A stretch of DNA of 64,000 nucleotides from Cheiracanthium punctorium (lineage: Eukaryota > Arthropoda > Arachnida > Araneae > Cheiracanthiidae), in contig JAWZYV010012241.1 in the NCBI GenBank assembly GCA_038373885.1, positions 558,001-622,000 of the forward strand, read 5' to 3'. Positions within the stretch are counted from its first letter, which is position 1. The number at the start of each line of letters is the position of its first letter. Under the pieces are notes generated by a model. That model saw only the letters and a program-made list of their open reading frames with translations, made no database searches and was not told the origin of the DNA. Shown here one piece after another: positions 10,983 through 22,900 of this stretch. A program made the position numbers and the translations under genes.

Positions 10983-13900
10983 CTGAAAAACAAAAATTGT
11001 ATTATTACATTACATGTCTAATATTAAGCAAAATTTGGTGAGAATATATACAGAGTGTCCATCAGGAACTAAAAAGGAGACTTTTGCCTCTAAATTAACC
11101 CTTTAACGTGCGGTGTCCTCGCCGTGAGGACACCAAACTCTGACATTTTGACTGTTGCCAGTCACGAAGAATAGATTGGATTTCTATAAAAATAGTTGCG
11201 GGTGACAGAGCTCCATGAGAATCCTTTACTTTTTAGCACGCCATTTTCCATAACAAAAATTGCTGCGATTATTTTTAACAGCACTGGCATCTGTGGAAAA
11301 ATGGAAGAATGCGAAAACAGCCGGATCGATTGACCAATGCTTTAAAAAAGGAGCCGTTGCCATCGCTCGACTTAACTACTAGCAAGATGGCGGACGATCG
11401 AAACGTTCATCGCGTGCCACAGATCGAGAGACCCTTTTTTTTTAATGACAGCTGGCTGTGCTGGTCATTAAGTCGAGCGATGGCAACGGATACCCTTTTT
11501 TCAGCATTGGGCAATCTATTCAGCTGTTCCTGCGTTCTTCCCTTTTTCAGCAGATGCCAGTGCTGTTAAAAATAATCGTGACCGTTTTTTGACGGGAAAT
11601 GACGTGCTAAAAAGTAAAGGATTCACGTGGAGCTAGGTCACCCGCAACTATTTTTTATAGAAATCCAATCTATTCTTTGTGACTGGCAACAGTCAAAACG
11701 TCAGAATTGGGTGTTCCCAGAGCGGGATCACTGCGAGATGGAAGAATGCGAGAACAGCTGGATAGATTGCCCCATAGGGCAGCCATTGCCATCGCTCAAC
11801 TTAACTACCAACAAGATGGCGGAGGATCGACTGGCTGTGCACGGGCACAGCCAGCTGTCAAAAAAGGGTCTCTTGATCTGTGGCACGCGATGAACATTTC
11901 GATCGTCCGCCCTCTTGCTGGTCGTTAAGTCGAGCAATGGCAACGGCTGCCCTTTTTAAAGCATTGGGAAAGGGTTGTGCCTCAAAGGGTTAAAGATAAG
12001 GCGCCTTGGGATACCTTTTTAGGTGGAAAAATGCCATTTTCATACTACAGGGTTTCTACAGATTTCACAGCTTTTGCTTCCCTGACTTTATCTAACGTGC
12101 TTTCCCGAATTTTGCATTTCTATTTTTAACATAACATCCTTTAATTAATAATTTTTTATATATTTTGCCCCCTTTTTTACAAATAATAATAATAATAATA
12201 ATAAGATTAATATATACAAGAATCTTATTTGACATCACTGGATTGTAACAAAAACCACGTTTGATAATAATTTAGGATAAAACTAAACATATTTCAACTG
12301 CACAAGATATGCTCATAAAGAACACAATTTAAAATTATTTATAAGGTTGAATGAGAAAATGAAAATAAAACAATTTCTATACTTAGGTTCAAACAGCAAA
12401 TATTTTCTTGATTTTACCGCAAAAATTCAATTTTTCTTGCATTTCCCTGACCTTTCTTCAATTTCTGCTAATTTCCCTGACTTTTTTCCCAAATCCCTGA
12501 CTTTCCAGGTCTGTAGAAACCCTGAACTACTTTCAAATATTTGACAACTTTTCCTTTGTTTTATGCAACTAATTCGGCGATCAGAAAATGACAAGATTTT
12601 CTAAGCTTTATACCATGTATGCAAATAAGGGGTCGCACAGTGCAACAAAAAAATCGGCACATGCAACTAAAAATTACCCTTATTTCCGAAATTTTGAAAG
12701 ATAGGAAAGGTTAGGTGCTGCCACTAAATATTTTGATCCTGTTTGTACCCCTGTTTTATCCGCTATCAGATTGATTCCTAAAAGCCTCCCTAGAACTGTC
12801 TGTTTTAACGTCACAGCTATCCTGGGGTACCAAAGAGTAATTGGGTCATCACGATATATTTTTGTAGTCAGTGAAAGTCTTACATGCTAAAAAATGTGCT
12901 ATAAACAAACTGTTTTTAAATTATTTCTTATTTTTTGCATTTTTTCCCTTTGTTAGTAATGTCATCAGAAAATGTGTAATTGTTACTTGTATTAAATCAC
13001 TGTATAATGCATGAGAAGTATGAATATAACAGGGTTTCTACAGATTTCACAACTTTTGTTTCCCTGACATCTATCACGCTCTTCCCTGACTTTTTATCTA
13101 GCTTGCTTTCCCGAATTTTGCATTTCTATTTTTAATATTACATCCTTTAATTAATAACTTTTATATATTTGCCCCTTTTTTACAAACAATAATAATAATA
13201 ATAATAAAATCAATATACACAAAAATATTATTTGACATCACTGGATTCTAACAAAAACCATGTTTGATCATATAGGATAAAATTAAGCATATTTCAACTG
13301 AACAAGATATGTTAATAAAGGACACATTTTAAAATTATTTATAAGGTTAAATAAGAAAATGAAAATAAAACAATTTCTACAATTAGGTTCAAACAGGAAG
13401 TATTTTCTTGATTTTGCCGCAAAATTCAAATATTCTTGTATTTCCCTGACCTTTCTTCAAATTTCCCTGACTTTTTCCCCAAATCCCTGACCAAAACTCA
13501 CTTCCCTGACTTTCCAGGCCTGTAGAAACCCTGTATATATGTGCATAAAAAATATATAATGAGCAAGTAAAAAGAAAAATGAGTTTGATTCATTTCATCC
13601 TGGTTAGTGGTGGACACCCTGTATATGTATCGCATTCAGTATCGGTTTAATATTCTTATTTCAGTATTGGATGGCAGCACAGTTTCATGAATGCAGCAAA
13701 CAAAATATTTGTTAGTTTTCTTGGTAATATCACACTTTATTATTTGATAGGTCATGATAACTTTCACATACCATCCTGGTGGGAGTGTAGCTGTTTTGGG
13801 ATTACGCTAGCAAACTGTGAAAGGGGGAGGGAACTCTTATGTCTGAATGCCTAATATTTGAGTAAAATTCAGAAAAGTGCATTTAGAGGGGTATTTGGGA

Positions 13901-16900
13901 AAGAGGAGGCTGCTCCTTCCTCCTGATTAGCCACTAATTACTGTGATCATCAGAGATGCCAACCCTCAATCCGATTTTTCAGTAGTCATTGTGACTATTG
14001 GAGGAAAAAAGAGAGGTTCGCAACACTTTTCCTCTTCAGCCAGTGCTGATTGCATCTGATTGTTGTATGTTTTAGGTTTTGGGTGTTGTGCAATAACTGT
14101 AGGTGGGTTTTTTTTTTTTGGGTGGGGAGATGATTAAAAAGAACGTAGCTTAAAAATGTTATAGAATAAATCAATTTAAATTTCTGTAAAATTATACGCT
14201 TTTTCCGTAGTCTGTAGTAAACTAAATTTTTGAAAAGAAATAGTTCTGTAGAAACTATGAGAATCCGTAGTAGTTGGCATCTCTGGATCAGTCACTAACA
14301 GTATACGCAGCCACGATAAATACATTCACATCTTTCTTCTTGGGGCGATATGTAAACTTATTGTTCAAACATATATTCTTTTTTAGCAACTTGCCTAATA
14401 AGATACATAGAATATTTTAGATTTTTCTAACCCCTAGTATGCCCAACAGACAAATGAGAAACTTTGCCTGGAAAAAAATAGTGGGAAAATCCCAATAAGT
14501 GTAGAAGCTTTTTTTTTTTTTTTTAAAGCAATCCTTTCTTCATATTTAGTTCTTAACAGTTTTATTTCCAGGTTATGAGAGATTTTTTTAAATAAAAATT
14601 AATTTAACTTAATCAAAACATCTATTGAAAAGCATATAATGATAAAATAAAAACTTTGTGAAAAAAACACACATAAAAGGTTACTTCAAGGCGTAACGAT
14701 CGTTTTGACCGAAAATTCATTCAGTCTTCATCAGACAAACCCTTCTGGTATGACGGAAGGCTTTGTCTGACGAAACGATCGTTACGCCTTGAAGTAACCT
14801 TTCATGCTAAGTTTTTACTTTATTTTATCTTTTAACACCAGTTTTTTCTGTGTTTATTTTCTCAGCATATAATGATGTTTCAAAAATGATCCTGCACGAA
14901 CGTACATACACATCTTACAAACACAAGCCAACTTCACTTATTTCACAGATAGAATCTATTAATGAATCACCAGACACTCACACACAAAAAAGCTATTTTT
15001 TTTAAACACACTAATGCATTTTTTTTTTTTTTTTTTGAATACATATGAAAACACACATTTTTTATATACATGTGAAAGAAATACTATTTGAGTGCCTAAG
15101 AAACAAAACTACACAAGTATTTAACAAGTCAAAGAATATTACCTTCCACAGAATAATAATAAGCACTATCAGTAAGAGTATTCCTGCACAAGCCGCAAGA
15201 ATGATGATCCACAGAGCTACTTCCTCTGGCTTTTGATAGAGATGGATATCTGGATATGCTTTAGTTTCCGCCTGCACAAATGAAATATACTTCTATTATG
15301 AACTTTTTTTTTCATGCATGACTTGTATTATGTTTGATATTTTTGGAAACACTGTAAACTTAGTTATTAGAAGTACCACATCAGATTCGAAAGTATATGA
15401 CATTAAAAAATGATAATGCAATAGACATTTTTAAGGAGGGTGGTTCCAGATCTTATTTCGAATTCAAATTTTTCTTAACAAAATGATAATGATGAAGAAT
15501 GATTTTTTGGAAAATGCAAACTTCCAAAAAAATTTAACTGAAAGTACAACTGTTTCTGAGTAAGTTGGAGCAGATTCTTCGTTTTTCTTATCTGCTCAAA
15601 GTACACTTGAATTTTTAAATTCAAAAAATGATTCAAATAGATATTTCAGAATGTTCAAGGTCTGCATCCTACATTGCATCATTCACAAAGTTACAAGTGT
15701 TAAATGTCATCAATGACTGCAAAATGAGGAGTCAAGTTAATTACTGGTTTCATCGGATCAGAAAAGCATGAAGATTGTTACAAACATGTTCTCAAGGTCG
15801 TTGAACAAGATAGACAAAAATGGAGAAATCTATGAAAATGGCAAAACCTGACTAAATCTTAAATTTACAAATTGAAATTAAAAAATAAATAGTATATTAT
15901 TACACGTCTTCTTATACCACAAACTTAATGCATTATTTCTTCAAAATGGAATTCTCGAAATTTTTACTTTATGTTTAGTCATGATATTTTGTTTTCCAGA
16001 ATTTCTATTTTTAATCTACATTTCTAGGGCCGATGGATCACATAGATGTTATTAAATTTTTATTAAGCTTAACGTATCTTATTTTTTTAGCATTTCGAAC
16101 AAAACTAATATAGAAACAAACAGTTTCTATGAAATTTTTTAAAGCATGGAGATTTTGATGCAACCTAATCAATGCCAATTTGTTATAAATCAAAAGTCAA
16201 TCAATATGATTGAATACTTACAGAAGTAAAATCATTTTTCTCATCTTGTCTGATGTCCCCTGTAACTGTGCGAATAAAAGCTCTAGATCGAATGCTTACC
16301 CAGTCTACACTAGGATAGTCCTGAAATTAAAAAAAAAAAAAGCAATAACATAAAAATGAATACTAATCTAGTTTTTAGTGCAAAAAAGAAAGAAAGAATA
16401 GGAATAATAAAATTTTTATTAGTCCAGGCATAAAGCTGGATCTTCCAGGTTTTTAAAGAAAAATTTAATTTTCTATAAGATTTCCATGATAATTTTGAGC
16501 TAATTTTTAATTGATTTGTTAGTTTCTCTAAGGGTGTACAAGCTCTGTATTAACAAAATGCAACTTTATCTCAATACTGTATAATAATAATTAAAAAAAT
16601 CAATATTTTAAGATGCATTACATAACCAAAATTCAAAAAAGTTAAAATGTGAAACTTACTTTTTATTTCTAAATGTGTTATGGCAAGATTTAATAATTTC
16701 ATTCATAACGCATTGATAAAATTGAATTTTAAAAAATCATACGAGATACGTTTAATAAGATTAAGGCCTATGGCATTCAAATTGCATAACATATTACCTT
16801 TACAAAAGTACTATTCCAAAGACGTGCTTTCACTTTTATGATCGCTGTATTGTCCCGATCTAAGCTTCTGATGGTACAAGTGAACTGAAAACAGTTAGCC

Positions 16901-19900
16901 GTGCCAGCATCACAGTCCTAAAATTAACAAACAAATAATGAGTCATCTGCAATTTTTCAGAGGCTAAAAAATTACACACACTTAAGTACTTAAGCATATT
17001 TAGAAGTGAATTTTCTTTTATCTACATGAAATCACATTTGATTTTGATATAAAAAAGTTGAAGAGATGTTTAAATAATTCACAATTCTAATTGCTAAATT
17101 TCAGAGTATTCATGGAGTAGTTTTTCCAGTAATGATAATAATAATAACAAATTAAAAAGGCCAGGACCTTTATTTTTAATTTAATTTTAATACTTCTTAC
17201 ATAAATATTCAAAATTTAAAATAAAAGTATACAGTTTCACAAAAATGTATTTTTTAAAAATTTCAGAAAGTGGAGGGAAAAAAACAGCTAAATGCTTTAG
17301 AATTGAAAACATTCAAGTATGGTAATGTTTTTAAGTAGACATGAGCAAGATATAGTTGAATATTTCGCTCATTCTGCATTTACTCTGTTTTGTAAGCCCA
17401 GGTTCAAAAGATTCAGTTTTAATTTCTTCTTCTGGGGATATTTCTTTATTCATTCAACATCCTCTTTCTTTCGTTCCTTTAAAAAAATAATAAATAACGT
17501 GACAATTTTTTTTTTTATATCTAAACAGTGGAGCTGCCATTGAGACAATATATTGTAAAGTGTTTCTTTTTTTCTTTGACAGGTAGCAGTTATTTGAGGC
17601 GCATGTGACTACAGTTGCTTAAGTAATCCTTCCACCAAACAAATATATACTGTCATATTGTGACATTACAAAACAAAGCAACTTCCCTTTCACTCTAACA
17701 TCCCATAACTTTAATAACATGCACTTTTATCTTTCTCTAAAAGTAATTAATAATCTATCACTTATTGTCATCTATAATTACTAAATCCTGTATTTTAACA
17801 GCGTAGATGTAACACGACAGTAAAACCTTTACATCCTTTAAAACTCAAGATATAGTCACTACAAGGTCACATTATTGACACATCTTATCCATAACTAGCA
17901 AATTTAATTAATTATATGGCATTAAAAAAAAATCCTATAAGAAGGCATTCTCTATGCTATCACTGGATTTAAAATATCTTTCGTCGTGTTTGGGTCAACT
18001 CATTCTGATTCTATGTGCTTTAATATAGTCATACTTTTTTCTAAACTTTGTTCAACTAGTGATGAATTTTGTCTATTTTAAGCAGTTTTCTTTTCATAGT
18101 GGGAAACTGATACATTTCTTTATGATCAAGTGACCACTGAAGGCATAAAGACTTGAAAGTTCGCATTCATTACACCATAAATTACAGGACAACTATGACC
18201 ACTTGGTGAAAGGGTGTTTTGCCTGTGAAAGACCACTAGAGTGCTTGACATTACTGGAGACTTTCAGATCCCTCACCCTTGACAATTTGGTGATAGTATT
18301 CCATAAAAATCATTTCAAAATAGAGGGGGGCAAAAAATTGACCTTGCACCAGCCACAGAAACTCTAGGCATGGCTCTGCCATCAGCAATTTCAAATTGAG
18401 TGTTTATAATAATTTTCTGGAAATCCAGAAACTACACAACGAAAAATATTTTCACTGGCAAAAATTGTTCAAAAGTTTTTCATGGCAATAATCTTTAGTT
18501 TTAGATAAGAAAATCTTGTTTACAAAAATATAATATCACTTTTTATTATGATTAAAGGTTTTACTAACCAGACTGACAACTTTCACAATCTTCCCATCCA
18601 TCCTAAGTTCTTGTGGCGTAACACTGCGCTTATTTCTGCGAAGATAGGAACTTCCAGAAGCAAGTCTTAGTTCTTCAACATGCCGCTAAAAACAGAAAAG
18701 TGCCTTATTTAACCAAAGTAAAATTAAAACAAGTAATACAGATAAACTGCAATTTATATCAACTAATAAAAAAGCAAGATGCACCTGAGATAGTTTAAAA
18801 TGTGATACAGATTTTTTGCTAAAACAATTTTAGTTCAAGAGCTTATTGGGGCATTAAACACTCCTATCAGCCCTCCCTCTTTCCCCTTGTGATAAGACAT
18901 GCAGATTACTGTTTGTTTTTCATCCAAAATTTATTTTTCTCTTTCTTTGAATTCTATTAGAAAACCTAAATATAATTTCCCAGGTGCTTTTCTTTGACAG
19001 ATGAAGTCACTTTAAGACAAATTTAGAGTTAATGAACATAAATAGCTTATACACTAATCTATACAATGATAAGCTATACATATTAGTTTACTCTAAATTG
19101 TTTTAAAAGTCGCCTGTCAATCATTTTGGATATTTAGTTAGAAAGAAAAATTGTAAAGATAGAAAGCAAATACTTTACCTGAATAAATGCTTGTACACTA
19201 ATATTGTTATACTTTCCATACTTTAAATCACTTATAATTACACCATAAATTAATATTCACCTTCAACTCATTGAAAAATTTAAGGTACGGATGATTATTT
19301 ATTTTTATTGCAATTTAATTTCAACTAATTAGACACACATGCATGACACAAATACATCCATCAAAGAAACTTACTTTTAGTTTTAAAGGATTTAGTCTGG
19401 AAGGATCCAAATTACAAAATCCATTACCTACAACCTAAATGTAACATCAGAAAAATTAGTAACAAAGAAATATATAAGTAAAAGATTAAAAACAAAGGGA
19501 GAGGAAGCAAAACATATACTGGAAAACAATGACAAGATTAAAAAAAAAAAAAAAAAAAAAAAAAACCTAATTATTTCTTTGGAATTTTCCCATTTCTGAG
19601 GTTTTCCTCAACCAAAAGTACTTTTTTTTCATCTTTTTAAGCCTCTGTTTTTTATTCTTTGTGTCTTCTGCCCTTAAACTGTTTCTTTTTAGTGTTCTCT
19701 CTTTCATTGATGGTTGTCTCCCCATCAATGCCTGGGATAGTCATAACTCCAGACAGAATAAAGCATTCAATTTACTCAATGAGAAAAACTTGTTAAATAT
19801 CTAATTGCTTAGGTTTTTAAAGTCTTGTAAAATACCATATAATGTATAATATACCCTAAATTTTACTAAATTTATGTAATTTGAATGCAGTTAGATAATG

Positions 19901-22900
19901 AAGATGAAAATGGCAATTTTATCTAATGAAATTTAAAAAGCTACTCTTTTCCAAAAGAATAAAGTCTGCAAGGGAAAATATACTAAGGAAAATAAGGTGA
20001 TTAAAAAAAAAGATTAATTTCTTACTATTAAAGATGTCACTTTCAATTGCATAATTTTTGTTTAAATTAGTTTATTGGTGGGAGGATCAGAAATTTGTAC
20101 TTTGCAAGCTATTAAAACACATAATGAGGCAATTTAGAAGCATAATATGTAAACCACAAGAAATATATTATTTTAAATAATGTAATACCATAACAGTAAC
20201 AAAATCTTTCATGAGATTCTAAATATAAATAATCAAATATCACAAAATTTAAATAACAATTATTATTCTTAAAAAATTAAGCCTTACCTCAGGATTTTCC
20301 ACAATATACAAAAGCCATTTTCCACTATCTGAACTATCAACTGCTTCAAAAGGCCAAGAGATAACCATCTCAACATCTGTTGCTAACCATGGTCCATAGT
20401 TGATTACCTATTGAATATAAAATTATACATGGTAAATTCAAACTAATTTCAGCTTCCTATCCACTTACCCCTCCCTATTAAAGTTCCTATAAAAGGGAGC
20501 TGAAGAGATTTTATTGTAAGTTAGTCAAAGAAAAATAAGTCAGAAAAATAAGAAAATTCATTCATATTAAAGGATTAAATCATAATGAACACTATAGAAA
20601 CTGAAATTATTTATAATATTGATTCCCAAGAGTGTTTCAGGAATCAACCCGGCATTTGCAAGGTGTATTAAAAAAAAGTTCTTGAAAATAACATTGTAAT
20701 GACAGTGTTGTATCTGAATGGTTATCACTGAATAAGATGTAAAAGGATTAACATATGTACATTTAAGTAACCACCGAATGCAGCTTTTAACATAAAATGT
20801 AATTGCATTTTTATATGAAGCATTTAGAGAGTCTACCAATATAAAATTTGACATTTTATCAGATATTCACAATGACATAATGAATTCTTAAATTGTAAAA
20901 CTAGTTTAATATTTTTAACAACTAATTCATGCTGTGAAAAAATAAAAATTGTCTATAAGATTTGTTTTATTTGTTTTGCTTCTAAATGAGTCATTCTGAG
21001 ATTAATCCTTCATATGATTTGGGATTAGTAAAAATTCAGCTTTATAAAAGTAGTGCCTCATTATTGATAACAAGAAGACAAATGTTAATTTAAAAAAATC
21101 CAGTGATATATTTTTAAACTTACATACGAATAATAATAAATTGCTTTAATATTAAATCTGGAAATGCCTTTTAATTACATTTAAAATTGATAGACTGGTG
21201 TTTCAACATCTTGTAATTCACTCGTTACACAAGATGCTTCAAAACGTTCAGTGAATGGTCTCAGGCAATAAAGGAAATAAAAGATTTACAAAAAGATATG
21301 AACAAACTATCTTTACTGGCATTCAAAATAATTGCCCTTTTAGTACAAGATAATTTTAAAAATCTAATTTAATGATTTAATATTTGCATGTACAGCTGAT
21401 TTAGTATAAACATTTGTGCAACTGTGTGCCAACTGCTACTCAGGTGGAGTGTTGTTAGCTTAATAAGCAAATTATGCTAGTGTAAGGCTTGTTTAAAGAT
21501 GGAGCTGGTTCTTGAACTTGATGAAATCATGTTATTTTTAGTAAAGCAATCATTATTTTCAGTCCAGGCTTTCTATTTGTGTGGATTCCTAATCCTTTTT
21601 GCAACTGAAGAAAGGCAAACCTTTTGTACTGTGCAAAATGGTCATATTGTAACATTTTATTAATGTTATATAAAGTTTTTTTTTTATTTTAAAATGACAC
21701 TTGTTTCATAGTGCTACTTTATAAGTTGTCATTACAACTACAAGCTTCAGTTCAATAAATATGAATTAAGTTTGTGATATCTAAATTTGAAATCATTTTT
21801 TAACCATTCTGTGATATTGCTACTACCATGCCAAAAACACGAATCTGCATTTTTCTAGTTTTGAAAAAAGCATATCCAAAGTGTTGTTGCTTCATCAGCT
21901 TATGTAGATAGGAAAAACACAAAGGTCAATTTACATGAAAATTACTCGGAATTAAGATTTGGGGCTTTGACATAGTATAGAGCAGTGGTTCCCAACTCAA
22001 CTGAACTTGCAAACCACTTTTCCCCACTTCCAATTCACCCACAGACCACTTAAAAGAATTCTTTTTAAGGGAGAGGAGGGGGGGGATAAAATTTAAAGAA
22101 AAAGAATAAAGAAATGCAAAATGTTATGCACAAAATGTAATGCCAAAATAAAAAATTCAAAAAAGATTCTTATACAAAATGGAAATGTATACATTATTTA
22201 AAAAAAAAAAAAAAAAAGAGAATTAGTAAATGAATTGTAAGTGTTACACATTCTACTTCTGCCTTTCCGGCATTAATGTGATTTATTAGCACACACTTCT
22301 TTAACTAGCTGTGGGTCTCTTGGGTTGTGCTTTTTGCCTTTTGCCTCTTGAAGTTGTGAAGACGCAATTATTTTTTACATACTCACTTGCTTCGCAGACC
22401 ACTTAGAACTTATTCAGGGATCCCTAGTGGTCTGCGGACCACCAGTTCGGATCCACTGGTATAGAGTATTACTTAAAGACCCTGAAAATGGATTTAGGTA
22501 AAAACTGCCAAATTTGTAGATTCACATGTTTGGCATAATGATAGCAATATACTAACAGTGTATTTTGAAAAAAGTAATGCGATTTTGATACATAAAAAAA
22601 AAACTAAGCATGTCAAGCATTTTGTACAGTTTTAAGAATTTCTCTTTACAGGCTCTAGTAGACACTGAAATAAATAATAATCCTGTATCAGTAACAAAAC
22701 TTTTAGAAAAAAAATCTTTAAAATGAACAATTTTGCAAAATGTGTCAACACAAAAATTTCCCTGTGCGATTCCGTTTTTCTTCCTCTGGAAGTTTCATAA
22801 AAGGCACCATTTATTTCAATGTGTAGGACAGCTTATAAAGAATCATCCTGAATTTGTTTAAGTTCCTGGTGTAATTAGCTTACTTTAATTTGCATAACAA

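Larger units (their letters stand above)
11051..13621. mobile_element. Possible outer transposon with CAGRGTGTCCA ends
   Basis: CAGAGTGTCCATCA at 11051 and the reverse complement of TGGTGGACACCCTG ending at 13621 form a short inverted pair, both flanked by TATA-like sequence. Inside lie one TTAA MITE and two CAGGGTTTCTACAG elements. It could also be two unrelated repeat ends. Confidence 0.35.
15272..21974. other. Integrin introns without recognised transposons
   Basis: Between the exons listed, AT-rich intron sequence with A-runs (for example 19541-19564). Frames such as 17319-17543 and 20567-20854 have no family resemblance. Confidence 0.4.

Noticed and set aside
20567..20854. 95-codon minus-strand frame as an extra integrin exon
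   Set aside because: The exons at 23546-23642 and 20288-20407 already join in phase with conserved sequence; the frame shows no integrin similarity.
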